DNA from: Pseudomonas entomophila
Lineage (GTDB): Bacteria > Pseudomonadota > Gammaproteobacteria > Pseudomonadales > Pseudomonadaceae
Assembly: GCF_018417595.1 (NCBI RefSeq)
Contig: NZ_CP070982.1
Location: 4,143,001-4,207,000 of the forward strand
DNA: 64,000 nt
Direction of reading: 5' to 3'
The notes beneath the pieces were generated by a model. That model had not been told where the DNA came from. It worked only from the letters and a program-made list of their open reading frames with translations, and ran no database searches. The position numbers and the translations under genes are program-made. Shown piece by piece: positions 35,979 through 45,071 of the stretch (position 1 is its first letter; each line of letters starts with the position of its first letter).

Positions 35979-37192
35979 TGCGCCCCCTTCGAGGCAGCAG
36001 CGATCAATGGCAGGATCACCTGGGCGCAGGTACCGCGCCCCGGCCTCGAACGCAGCCGCAAGGTGCCTTGGTGGGCACGCACCACAGCCTGGACCACCGC
36101 CAGGCCCAACCCGGTACCCGTCGACTTGGTGGTGAGGAATGGCTCGCCCAGCCGCGACAGGAGCTCGGCATCGATGCCGCTGCCGGCATCACTGACGCAC
36201 AAGTGCAGGTACTGGTCGCGCCGGTAGAGGTGAACCTTGAGCCGCACCGCCCCTTCGCTGGCCTGCACGGCGTTATCGATCAGGTTGAGCAAGGCGCCCA
36301 CCAGGGTGTCGCGATTGCACAACAACTCGCCAAGGTGCACATCGCATTGCCAGCGCACCGACTGCCCCTGGACATGGACCTGCGCAGCCTGCTGCAGCGC
36401 CTGGAACAACGCCTTGGGGGTCAGCCGATCGCTCAGCGGCAGCTCGCCACGGGCAAACACCAGCATGTCGCGCACCTGGTGCTCCAGTTCGTGCAGGCGC
36501 TCCTTCAGGCTCCCCGCAAAGCGCTGCCGGGTATCGTCCGACAAGGTTTTTTCGCTGTCGGCCAGATGACCGGCATAGAGCATCGCCGCCGACAATGGAG
36601 TACGGATCTGGTGCGCCAGCGAGGCCACCATGCGGCCGAGCGACGACAGGCGCTCATGGCGCGAGAGTTGGTCTTGCAGGCGACGGGTCTCGGTGAGGTC
36701 GGTCAGCAGCACCAACTGCCCGGGCTCGGCATCCAGCGAGCGCGTGGCGATCGACAGGCGGCGACCGTCACGCAGCGATACCTCATGGCCGTCATCCTTG
36801 CGCGGCGCGAAGCTGCGCGCGATCACCTGGCGCCAGAGTTCACCAACCAACGGCTCGCCCAGCAAGTCGCACGCAGCAGGGTTGGCCTCGCGCACATAGC
36901 CCTGCGCATCGATCACGATCACCCCGCCCGGCAGCAGGTCCAGCAGGTTCTGCAAACGATTGGCCACCCGCTCCTTCTCGCCCAGCTCCGCCATGCGCTG
37001 GGCACTGACCACCGCCAGCTCACCCTTGAGCTCACTGACGCGCGCCTCGAGCATGCTGTACGACTCGCTGAGCTGGGAAGAAACCTGATTGAACAGGGCG
37101 AACGCCTGCTCAAGACCCTGTCGGCTTTCCTGCTCGACCGGGGTGCGCCCCTGCGGATCGGGGACTCGGGACATGTGGGCGGCCTGGGGCAT
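35975..37192 (-). CDS. fleS: Sensor histidine kinase FleS
   Basis: 405 aa, soluble kinase: coiled coil (about 30-75), PAS domain (about 80-175, LLDLLPGGVIVIDAQGYVREANPAA region), HisKA with H194 (LAHQIRTPLSAAM) and HATPase_c with DAGSGID and GTGLGLAVV. No membrane segment. It phosphorylates FleR. A strong sigma-54 promoter lies 52 bp upstream. Confidence 0.96.
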   Translation of the reverse strand: MPQAAHMSRVPDPQGRTPVEQESRQGLEQAFALFNQVSSQLSESYSMLEARVSELKGELAVVSAQRMAELGEKERVANRLQNLLDLLPGGVIVIDAQGYVREANPAACDLLGEPLVGELWRQVIARSFAPRKDDGHEVSLRDGRRLSIATRSLDAEPGQLVLLTDLTETRRLQDQLSRHERLSSLGRMVASLAHQIRTPLSAAMLYAGHLADSEKTLSDDTRQRFAGSLKERLHELEHQVRDMLVFARGELPLSDRLTPKALFQALQQAAQVHVQGQSVRWQCDVHLGELLCNRDTLVGALLNLIDNAVQASEGAVRLKVHLYRRDQYLHLCVSDAGSGIDAELLSRLGEPFLTTKSTGTGLGLAVVQAVVRAHQGTLRLRSRPGRGTCAQVILPLIAAASKGAQ

Positions 37193-37243
37193 CGTGCTCT
37201 CTCGCGTGGCTGACCGTCAAAAACGGTGTATTGCCAGCGATAT

Positions 37244-37260
37244 AGCAATACGCGTGCCGG
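37244..37260 (-). promoter_or_regulatory. Sigma-54 promoter of fleSR
   Basis: Minus strand CCGGCACGCGTATTGCT, GG-N10-GC spacing and near-consensus elements. Predicted start near 37233, about 40 bp before fleS. Agrees with FleQ control of fleSR in P. aeruginosa. Confidence 0.88.
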
Positions 37261-37396
37261 AGGTGGCGAGAGACAACCGGGGAGCATTCGCAGAGACGGC
37301 CGCGAGACCGCTGATCATGGGGCTTTGCACCCCTTCGAAAGGTAGGGACATTACATCCGCGGGGCTGTCCATAGCCCTCGACGGATACCGCAGGCG

Positions 37397-38872
<1,476 letters not shown>

Positions 38873-38976
38873 GCAATAGCAACTTCCCTAGTCATATCGG
38901 CGCCCTGAGGGCATGCTCGAGATCATTCCGACTGAATGGTCAGTGTTCGGACGTCTGAAATTCGAAAACAGCCACT

Positions 38977-39005
38977 AGTAAAGTCAAAAAACCGCACACA
39001 GTCAA
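38977..39005 (-). promoter_or_regulatory. Candidate sigma-70 promoter of fleQ
   Basis: On the minus strand, TTGACT (39005-39000) and TTTACT (38982-38977) separated by 17 bp in an AT-rich stretch between fliT and fleQ. fleQ expression by the vegetative polymerase is expected. The leader would be about 100 nt. Confidence 0.4.
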
Positions 39006-39039
39006 ATTTATGGCGCGCTGGTTTTTACATCATCTGTGG

Positions 39040-39336
39040 TCAAGAGAACAGATGGTATACCTTTGCGGCATTTTCCGCCTGACGGATCTGCGTCATCTCG
39101 TCGACTATTGATTGACGCTCGCCACTTGCAATCTCGATCAGTTGCCGATAAACCCCCAGCAACTGCTCCAGGCTGCCGCGCACCTCATCTTCGTTGATCG
39201 CCGCCTCCGCCACGATATCCTCGACGCAGACACGGCACTCCAGATCGAGCTCGCCGATGGCATCCCAGTCACGACTGGCCAGCGCGGCCAGCAAGGCCTC
39301 GCGGGTCTGTTCGATACGCTCGACTACCTCGCTCAT
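39040..39336 (-). CDS. fliT: FliT-like flagellar chaperone
   Basis: 98 aa helical protein (VVERIEQTREALLAALASRDWDAIGELDLECRVCVEDIV...) in the place of fliT directly after fliS. FliT chaperones FliD. The sequence is diverged from enteric FliT, so the name rests on position, size and helical character. Confidence 0.75.
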   Translation of the reverse strand: MSEVVERIEQTREALLAALASRDWDAIGELDLECRVCVEDIVAEAAINEDEVRGSLEQLLGVYRQLIEIASGERQSIVDEMTQIRQAENAAKVYHLFS

Positions 39337-39351
39337 GACATCTCTCCCGAT

Positions 39352-39747
39352 TCAGGGCGTCGGCTGTTGATCGCCGATCGCATCCCAGCCTTCCTTGACG
39401 GTGATCAGCAGGCGCGCCACTTCATCGATGATCGCCGGATCGCTCTTTACGTTCGCCTCGACCAGACGGCGGCTCATGTAGGTGTACAGGTTGTCCAGGT
39501 CCGCCAGGCTGTCGGCATGGTTTTCCAGGTCCAGCCCTTCACGCAGGCCGCCGATGATATCGATGGCCTTGCCGATCAGAATGCCGCGCTGGGCAATGTC
39601 ATTGCGCGCGATCGCGCCCTTGGCCTGGGCCAGGCGGTCAAGGCCGCCCTGCATGAGCATCTGCACCAGGCGGTGCGGGCTGGCCTCGGACGTCTGCGCC
39701 GCGCCATTGACTTTCTGGTACTGCCGAAGGGCCAACATCGGGTTCAT
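39352..39747 (-). CDS. fliS: Flagellin export chaperone FliS
   Basis: 131 aa, four-helix FliS protein (LRQYQKVNGAAQTSEASPHRLVQMLMQGGLDRLAQAKGAI, typical N-terminal helices). Holds flagellin unfolded for export and delivers it to FlhA. Preceded by a clear sigma-28 promoter, so it can be made without fliD read-through. Confidence 0.95.
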   Translation of the reverse strand: MNPMLALRQYQKVNGAAQTSEASPHRLVQMLMQGGLDRLAQAKGAIARNDIAQRGILIGKAIDIIGGLREGLDLENHADSLADLDNLYTYMSRRLVEANVKSDPAIIDEVARLLITVKEGWDAIGDQQPTP

Positions 39748-39787
39748 GGATCTACCTCGTTGCAGCGAAAAAGGTGCATATACCCCT

Positions 39788-39814
39788 GTATCGCCGTCAC
39801 GTCAAAAAACTTTA
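39788..39814 (-). promoter_or_regulatory. Sigma-28 (FliA) promoter of fliS
   Basis: Minus strand: TAAAGTTT (39814-39807), 11-bp spacer, GGCGATAC (39795-39788). The -35 matches consensus fully, the -10 at 6 of 8 (consensus GCCGATAA). About 40 bp before the fliS ATG. Confidence 0.82.
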
Positions 39815-39828
39815 GCCGTCAAACGATG

Positions 39829-39862
39829 AAGCCCGGGGCACCTGTTCGGTGCCGCCGGGCTT
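39829..39862 (-). terminator. Hairpin after fliD
   Basis: Inverted repeat AAGCCCGG.GGCACC - gttca-type loop - GGTGCC.CCGGGCTT, just after the fliD stop codon. The U-run on the minus strand is poor (CATCGTTT), so termination may be partial. Confidence 0.6.
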
Positions 39863-39879
39863 CTGTCACCAGCGATCGA

Positions 39880-41286
39880 TTACTTCTTCGCCTGGGCGTT
39901 GATCGCCTCGAAGATGGAAACGATCTGCTCGCCCTGCTTCTTCACCTTCGCCAGCGCCGCATCCAGGGCCGCGTACTTCTTGGTCAGCGACTCGGTCAGG
40001 GTCGCAGTGCGACGATCCAGGGCCGCCTGCTGGTCGAGCAGGCTCTTGGCCGCCTTGTCGAGGTTGCTCTTGCGCGAATCCAGCGACCCACCCGTCGAGT
40101 TGTACGGGTCGATAGCCTTGTTCATGCGCTCGAACAAGCCGTTGGTGCCGGTGAACAGCTGTTGAATATCCGGGCCGAGCTTCTTGTCGTTCAATGCCGT
40201 GGAGAACTTGGTGCTGTTGAACTCCAGCGTACCGTCCTTCTGGGTGTTGATACCCAGCTGGCTCAGCGTGGTCAGCCTGTCGCCGTTACCGACTTCGGCC
40301 AGCACCTTGCGCACATCACCCAGCAACGAACGGGTGGTCGGGTCGCCAGTCAACGGACCGAGGCTGGTCACTTTGCCACCGGAGTCCTTGGTCGGCGTGG
40401 TCAACGCCGAGACCGCCTTTTGCAGCGTGTTGTAGGCATCGACGAACGACTGCACCGACTTGCGCAGCCCATCGTTGTCCAGCGCCACGGTCACCTTGGT
40501 CCCGGTAGTCGCCCCAGCGGGGGTGGCGCCGGTGAGTTCCAGGGTCAGGCCGCTGATCGCGTTGTCGACCGTATTCTTGGGGCTGGTCAGCTTCAGACCG
40601 TCGATCGTGAACTCGGCGTCCTGCGCTTTGGCAGAGATGTAACCGGCACCAGAACCGGCGATCGGCTGAGTACCATCGATGGCCAGTTCAGGGATACCGC
40701 TCACGGAAATATCGCTGCCAGCGCCGGTGGTGGTGGAGCCGAACACCAGGCGCGAACCACCCGCCTCATTGATGATGTTGGCGGTGATGCCCTTGGCGCT
40801 CATTTCCTTGTTGATCTGGTCACGCACGCTCTGCAGCGTGGCACCGCTGGCAACGGTGATCTTGTAGTCCTTGCCGCCCTGGCTGATGGTCATCTCACCG
40901 GCACTGATCGCCGAAGAGGCACCGCCGGCGAACTGCTGGCTGGCGACCTTGGAAGAGGTGGCAAGCTTGTCGACCTTGATATCGTAGGTGCCAGGCACCG
41001 CGGTATTGCCCGACTTGATCTTGACCACATTTTCATTCGCGGAGGTACCCGCGAAGGCGTTGAAGGAGGGAGCATCCTTGTCGTTGAGCTTCTTCATGGC
41101 ATCCTGGAATGCCGTCAACGCGCTACGCAGGGAGCCGATACCCGAGAGCATCGCCGAGTTGTTGCTCGACTGCCGGGCAATCTGATTGGACTTGGCCGAG
41201 GTGTCGGCCTTCACCAACACATCGACAATCTTGCCAATCTCGAGCCCGTAGCCCTGGCCCGTGCTTGGAATAATGGGGCTTGCCAT
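39880..41286 (-). CDS. fliD: Filament cap protein FliD
   Basis: 468 aa. Conserved N- and C-terminal helical regions (GLEIGKIVDVLVKADTSAK and the coiled C-terminal LDRRTATLTESLTKKYAALDAALAKV) with a variable Ser/Thr/Gly-rich centre. The cap folds flagellin at the filament tip; in Pseudomonas it is also an adhesin. It follows flaG by 80 bp. Confidence 0.95.
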   Translation of the reverse strand: MASPIIPSTGQGYGLEIGKIVDVLVKADTSAKSNQIARQSSNNSAMLSGIGSLRSALTAFQDAMKKLNDKDAPSFNAFAGTSANENVVKIKSGNTAVPGTYDIKVDKLATSSKVASQQFAGGASSAISAGEMTISQGGKDYKITVASGATLQSVRDQINKEMSAKGITANIINEAGGSRLVFGSTTTGAGSDISVSGIPELAIDGTQPIAGSGAGYISAKAQDAEFTIDGLKLTSPKNTVDNAISGLTLELTGATPAGATTGTKVTVALDNDGLRKSVQSFVDAYNTLQKAVSALTTPTKDSGGKVTSLGPLTGDPTTRSLLGDVRKVLAEVGNGDRLTTLSQLGINTQKDGTLEFNSTKFSTALNDKKLGPDIQQLFTGTNGLFERMNKAIDPYNSTGGSLDSRKSNLDKAAKSLLDQQAALDRRTATLTESLTKKYAALDAALAKVKKQGEQIVSIFEAINAQAKK

Positions 41287-41366
41287 GCTGTTGTCCCTCT
41301 CATCAACGCGTCAGCCCCACTCCTGCAAGGCTGACATGATTCACATCATTGGGTGTTCGCCGCCGG

Positions 41367-41726
41367 TCAGACCTTGGCGTCGAACAGAACACTTTTGACA
41401 TCGCTGAGGCTGTGGGCGATACGCAGGGCTTCTTCCGAAGGAAGTTGCCGGATCAACTCACCGGTCTCGCTGGCGATGACTTTGACCACGATCTTGCCAG
41501 ATTCTTCGTCAGTGACGAACTCCAGATTGCGTCGGGTCTCTTTCAGGAATTTCTCGATCTCCGAGACGGCGTCCTTGACCTTGTCGGTGGCATTCACCTT
41601 GACCGGGTCTTTTTTCTGCTCGCCATCCGGGGAAACCTCGGTCGACCGGGTAACCGGTTTCTCGGCAACCTGCTCGGCCGTACGTGCGGCCGGGTAGGAC
41701 AGGTTCAGCTTGAGGCTCATGTCCAT
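41367..41726 (-). CDS. flaG: FlaG family protein
   Basis: 119 aa, charged N-terminus and a conserved C-terminal FlaG domain (VSEIEKFLKETRRNLEFVTDEESGKIVVKVIASETGELIRQLPSEEALRIAHSL region). FlaG influences filament length in Pseudomonas relatives. The ATG at 41726 has GAGG 8 bp upstream; a GTG three codons earlier is less likely. Downstream of a hairpin that follows fliC. Confidence 0.92.
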   Translation of the reverse strand: MDMSLKLNLSYPAARTAEQVAEKPVTRSTEVSPDGEQKKDPVKVNATDKVKDAVSEIEKFLKETRRNLEFVTDEESGKIVVKVIASETGELIRQLPSEEALRIAHSLSDVKSVLFDAKV

Positions 41727-41744
41727 GTCTACCACCTCACAATG

Positions 41745-41785
41745 AAAAGGCGGGGAAGCGCCCGAAGGGCACTCCCCCGCCGCAA
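41745..41785 (-). terminator. Terminator/attenuator between fliC and flaG
   Basis: Minus strand: GGCGGGG...GCCC - ttcg - GGGC...CCCCGCC followed by TTTTC. A strong stem with a UUCG tetraloop centre directly before the flaG ribosome site, so most fliC transcripts should end here and only some continue into flaG-fliD. Confidence 0.8.
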
Positions 41786-41798
41786 GCTACAAGGCAGA

Positions 41799-42659
41799 TT
41801 AGCCCAGCAGCTTCAGGACTGCCGATGGCAGCTGGTTGGCTTGAGCCAGAACCGAGGTCGAAGCTTGCTGCAGGGTCTGCTGCTTGGTCAGCTGGGCAGT
41901 TTCAGCAGCGAAGTCGGTGTCCTGTACACGGCCACGAGCGGCTTCGGCGTTCTCGTTGATGTTCTGCAGGTTGTTGATGGTGCTGGTCAGACGGTTCTGG
42001 TTGGCACCCAGGTCGGCACGGGTGGCGTTGATCGCGTCCAGAGCGCTACCGATAGCGTCCATGGCGGCGCTGAAGGTGGCTTCGGCGGCGGTGCTGTTGG
42101 CACCGGTGATGCTCTTGCCAGCCAGGGCGGTCAGGGCAGCGCCTGCACCGGTGGTCTTCATGGCAGCGCTGAGGGTGATGGTGATCTGGTTGGCGGTACC
42201 GGTGTTGGAACCAACCTGGAAGGTCATGGCGCCAGCGGAACCGTCCAGCAGGTTCTTGCCGTTCAGCTGGGTGCTGTCAGCGATACGGTCGATCTCTTTC
42301 AGCATCGACTGGAACTCTTTGTCCAGAGCGTCACGGTCGGTCTGGCTGTTGGAGTCGTTTCGCGATTGCAGGGCCAGTTCGCGCATACGCTGCAGGATGT
42401 TGGTCTGCTCTTGCATCGCGCCTTCAGCGGTCTGGGCGATGGAGATACCGTCGTTGGCGTTCTTGATAGCCATGGTCTGACCGCGGATCTGCGAGGTCAT
42501 GCGGGTAGCGATCTGCAGGCCGGCGGCGTCGTCTTTGGCGCTGTTGATTTTCAGGCCGGAGGACAGACGGGTCATCGAAGTGCTCAGTGCGTCGGAAGCA
42601 CGGTTCAGGTTCTTCTGAACGCCCAGAGAGGTGGTGTTGGTGTTTACAGTCAAAGCCAT
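41799..42659 (-). CDS. fliC: Flagellin FliC (short P. syringae-like type)
   Basis: 286 aa; conserved helical D0/D1 ends ([20 protein letters not shown] and the C-terminal [19 protein letters not shown]) and a very short Gly/Ala/Ser/Thr-rich centre, so the large outer domain of other P. putida flagellins is missing. The flg22 region starts at T30 as [16 protein letters not shown], the form of P. syringae; the downstream flgII-28 region reads [15 protein letters not shown]. Ser/Thr residues of the centre are the expected O-glycosylation sites for the enzymes next door. Driven by a sigma-28 promoter. Confidence 0.98.
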   Translation of the reverse strand: MALTVNTNTTSLGVQKNLNRASDALSTSMTRLSSGLKINSAKDDAAGLQIATRMTSQIRGQTMAIKNANDGISIAQTAEGAMQEQTNILQRMRELALQSRNDSNSQTDRDALDKEFQSMLKEIDRIADSTQLNGKNLLDGSAGAMTFQVGSNTGTANQITITLSAAMKTTGAGAALTALAGKSITGANSTAAEATFSAAMDAIGSALDAINATRADLGANQNRLTSTINNLQNINENAEAARGRVQDTDFAAETAQLTKQQTLQQASTSVLAQANQLPSAVLKLLG

Positions 42660-42743
42660 GACGAATTCCTCGTTGGATTGGGTACTACGGCTTCCGGCCT
42701 TGGCAATTCGCCGGTTATGTGGCCTAGAGAACCTTCGTAATGG

Positions 42744-42770
42744 TTATCGTCGTCGGGGCAGTTTGCTTTA
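42744..42770 (-). promoter_or_regulatory. Sigma-28 (FliA) promoter of fliC
   Basis: Minus strand: TAAAGCAA (42770-42763), exact 11-bp spacer, GACGATAA (42751-42744; consensus GCCGATAA). It lies about 85 bp before the fliC ATG in the 286-bp gap that separates fliC from the KAS III gene; the rest of that gap holds only the terminator of the KAS III gene. Confidence 0.88.
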
Positions 42771-42891
42771 GCGCCTTTTGCGAATTTTTTTACTGGCACC
42801 CTGCCACCTCAATGAAATCAAGGCTTTGACGCCAGAAATCCACCACCCGAAAGGCCTTGCGGTAGAGCGGCCAACCTCTGGATCACAGGCA

Positions 42892-42930
42892 CAAAAAAAG
42901 CGCCGGCCGGTTTCCGGCGGGCGCTTTCTC
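42892..42930 (-). terminator. Terminator after the KAS III gene
   Basis: Minus strand GAAAGCGCCCGCCGG - aaa - CCGGCCGGCGCTTTTTTT: stem with one mismatch and a run of seven T. Separates the glycosylation island from the fliC promoter. Confidence 0.88.
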
Positions 42931-42945
42931 TTATAGCGGCACAGG

Positions 42946-43881
42946 TCAGTCGGTGCGCTCGATGATCGCCGAACCCCACGACAGGCCGACGCCGAAGCCA
43001 CTGAGCGCCACACGCTTGTGCTGCGAGCCGAGCACGTGTTTCTCCAACAACAGCGGGATGCTCGACGACACGGTATTGCCGGTTTCGAGCATGTCCTTGA
43101 CGAATTTCGCCCGGTGCGCACCGTCATCGAATCGCTGGGAGACGGCGTCGACGATCGCCGCGCTGCCCTGGTGCAGGCAGAACAGGTCCACCTCCTCGGC
43201 CCGCAGTTGGCTGACATCGAGCAACTGCTGCAGGTGCGCAGGCACCTTGACCAGGGCGAAGTTGTAGACCTGACGGCCGTTCATGAAGAACTTGCCACCG
43301 GTGGTGCGCAGGTGTTCGGCACCGGCACCATCGCTGCCGAACAGCGACTTGCCCAACTGCCAGGCAGCGCCCTCGCCCATCCAGGTCGCGGTGGCGGCAT
43401 CGCCGAACAACATGGTGGTGTTGCGATCCTCAGGGTCGACGATCTTCGAATAGGGGTCGGCGGTGATCAACAGTCCATTCTTGAGACCAGCGGCCTCCAT
43501 GAACCCCTTCATCGCATATAGACCATAAACATAGCCGGAGCAGCCCAGCGAGATATCGAAAGCGGCGACAGCGGTCGACAGCCCCAGCTTGTGCTGGACG
43601 ATCGCCGCAGTGTGCGGCAGGCCTTCGGCGTCACCATTCTGGGTGACGACGATCACCACATCGATGGACGCAGGATCAAACGCCGGATTGATAGCGAACA
43701 ATGCCCGGGCGGCTGCGACACTCAGGTCGGAGGTTTCCTGCGCCCCCTCCTTGCGCGGCAAGAAGGTCGAACCGATCTTGCCGAAGATGAAATCCTGGTC
43801 CTTGCCGAACTTCGCACCCTGGGCGTAGTTGTCGACACCCTCTACAGGTACGTAACTGGCGATGCTTTTGATGCCAATCAT
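42946..43881 (-). CDS. Ketoacyl-ACP synthase III family enzyme (flagellin glycan island)
   Basis: 311 aa FabH-like thiolase-fold protein with the full Cys-His-Asn triad: C114 (ISLGCSGYVYGL), His in FCLHQGSAAI and Asn in ETGNTVSSSIP. Start at ATG 43881 with GGGAAG just upstream. In P. syringae a homologue lies between the flagellin glycosyltransferase genes and fliC and affects flagellin glycosylation; it probably makes or transfers the short acyl group of the modified sugar. A role in general fatty acid synthesis is less likely given the location. Single-gene transcript, closed by a strong terminator. Confidence 0.85.
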   Translation of the reverse strand: MIGIKSIASYVPVEGVDNYAQGAKFGKDQDFIFGKIGSTFLPRKEGAQETSDLSVAAARALFAINPAFDPASIDVVIVVTQNGDAEGLPHTAAIVQHKLGLSTAVAAFDISLGCSGYVYGLYAMKGFMEAAGLKNGLLITADPYSKIVDPEDRNTTMLFGDAATATWMGEGAAWQLGKSLFGSDGAGAEHLRTTGGKFFMNGRQVYNFALVKVPAHLQQLLDVSQLRAEEVDLFCLHQGSAAIVDAVSQRFDDGAHRAKFVKDMLETGNTVSSSIPLLLEKHVLGSQHKRVALSGFGVGLSWGSAIIERTD

Positions 43882-44214
43882 TGTGGCTTCCCGATGGATA
43901 TGGCGAAAATTCACGGGCGTTACGACAAGGCCACAGGCCCTGCATGTCGCGTCGACGTGGCCGCCCGCTGATTCAATAGATTAGAGATGCACGTTTCGAC
44001 TGCCAAGTCACGCCATCATGCATCGCACAGCATCGGGTCGACAAATCTTCTCGTCCGATCACCCAGGCGCCCTCCACCCTGAGCACAGGGCAAAGCTCCG
44101 CACATTCCAGGCACATATCTTGCCTGCTCAGGAGTGCTCAGGAGACTTGCTCTGAGCAACGATACAACGCCCTGCCCCGTGGCAGGGCCGTCATCAATAA
44201 TGAAGGACACCCCA
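43882..44214. other. 333-bp divergent intergenic region
   Basis: Lies between the KAS III gene (minus) and the methyltransferase (plus). It contains the plus-strand sigma-54 promoter at 44108-44124, a tandem GCTCAGGAG duplication right after it (about 44126-44144) and a CTGCCCCGTGGCAG hairpin (about 44172-44186). No open frame with a plausible start and no clear promoter toward KAS III was seen. Confidence 0.6.
44108..44124 (+). promoter_or_regulatory. Sigma-54 promoter of the divergent methyltransferase
   Basis: Plus strand CAGGCACATATCTTGCC: GG (44110-44111) and GC (44122-44123) are 10 bp apart, with GGCAC and TTGC elements. Start predicted near 44135, about 80 bp before the ATG. Suggests that this enzyme is made together with the flagellum. 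Confidence 0.7.
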
Positions 44215-44994
44215 ATGAAGGTCTGCCACACCTATCGAGAAAACCTATACCAGCTGCTCGGTGCGATCTTTCAAGTCATGGACAAACGTCCGGTTGTCGC
44301 TGAACTGGGAGTACTTCGTGGTGAAAATGCACTGAAGATCCACTCAGCCCTAGCGCCGGAAAAGATGGTGCTGATCGATAGCTGGAGCAAGGCCGCCAAT
44401 GACGCCTACAGCCCCTTCGACGATCTGCCACCCTGGGTCGTGCCTGTCGACACCTATGATTACTACTATGGCGGCTCGCTGCATGATCAGCTGACCTGGG
44501 ACAGGCTCTACGAGGAGTGCCAGGCGCGATTCGCGCAACTGCCCGAGGTGACAATTATCCGCTCCGAAACCATCGGCGCCATCGACAAGGTCCGACAGGA
44601 AACTGACATCGACAAGTTCGACTTGGTGTATATCGACGCCAATCACCAGTACGAATACATCCTGCGCGACCTGATGTACTACCAGGACCTGGTGGCCGAA
44701 GACGGTTTCATCATGCTCAACGATTGCTGCCACAGCCCTAACGGAATCAAGCAGAACCTGGGCGTGCTCGAAGCCCTGGGCAGCTTCCTCAAGCGTTCGG
44801 ACTTCATCCCGGTCGCCATGACCAACACCGACTGGTCGGATGTGATCCTGGTTCGCAAGAACTCCATGCTTGTCCAACTGATGGACATGGCCCTGAGCAA
44901 CTCGGACGTCCCTTACGTCGAAATCCCCTACCAATTGATCACCGCGGCACGCGTGGTCTACGGAAACCAGCGGCACAACATCAGCTTCACCTGA
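44215..44994 (+). CDS. Class I SAM-dependent methyltransferase
   Basis: 259 aa. Motif I VVAELGVLRGENAL (E30-G33-G36), then VLIDSWS and FDLVYIDANHQYEYILRDL with MLNDCCH: the layout of Methyltransf_24-type small-molecule or sugar O-methyltransferases. It is the only plus-strand gene between 4.5 kb and the right end. Start chosen at ATG 44215 with AAGGA 8 bp upstream; an ATG at 44200 is in frame. Likely substrate: the flagellin sugar (inference from place and sigma-54 promoter). Confidence 0.8.
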   Translation: MKVCHTYRENLYQLLGAIFQVMDKRPVVAELGVLRGENALKIHSALAPEKMVLIDSWSKAANDAYSPFDDLPPWVVPVDTYDYYYGGSLHDQLTWDRLYEECQARFAQLPEVTIIRSETIGAIDKVRQETDIDKFDLVYIDANHQYEYILRDLMYYQDLVAEDGFIMLNDCCHSPNGIKQNLGVLEALGSFLKRSDFIPVAMTNTDWSDVILVRKNSMLVQLMDMALSNSDVPYVEIPYQLITAARVVYGNQRHNISFT

Positions 44995-45011
44995 GGCAGC
45001 CCCCGCAAAAA

Positions 45012-45041
45012 GACAAAGGCGCTCCACGGAGCGCCTTTGTC
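45012..45041. terminator. Bidirectional terminator between convergent genes
   Basis: GACAAAGGCGCTC - cacg - GAGCGCCTTTGTC: perfect 13-bp stem with A and T tracts on both sides, between the methyltransferase (plus) and the large glycosyltransferase (minus). Confidence 0.92.
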
Positions 45042-45071
45042 GTTGACTGCCTGAAACCCTCGCGCTGCCGA

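Noticed and set aside
37315..37340. GGGG...CCCC hairpin downstream of the fleS promoter as fleQ terminator
   Set aside because: Stem of only 4-5 bp and it lies upstream of the sigma-54 promoter of fleS rather than at a convincing distance with a T-run.
43882..44214. Search for a sigma-54 or sigma-28 promoter toward the KAS III gene
   Set aside because: A TTGGCA...TGCA match on the minus strand has GG and GC 11 rather than 10 bp apart, so it was not accepted.
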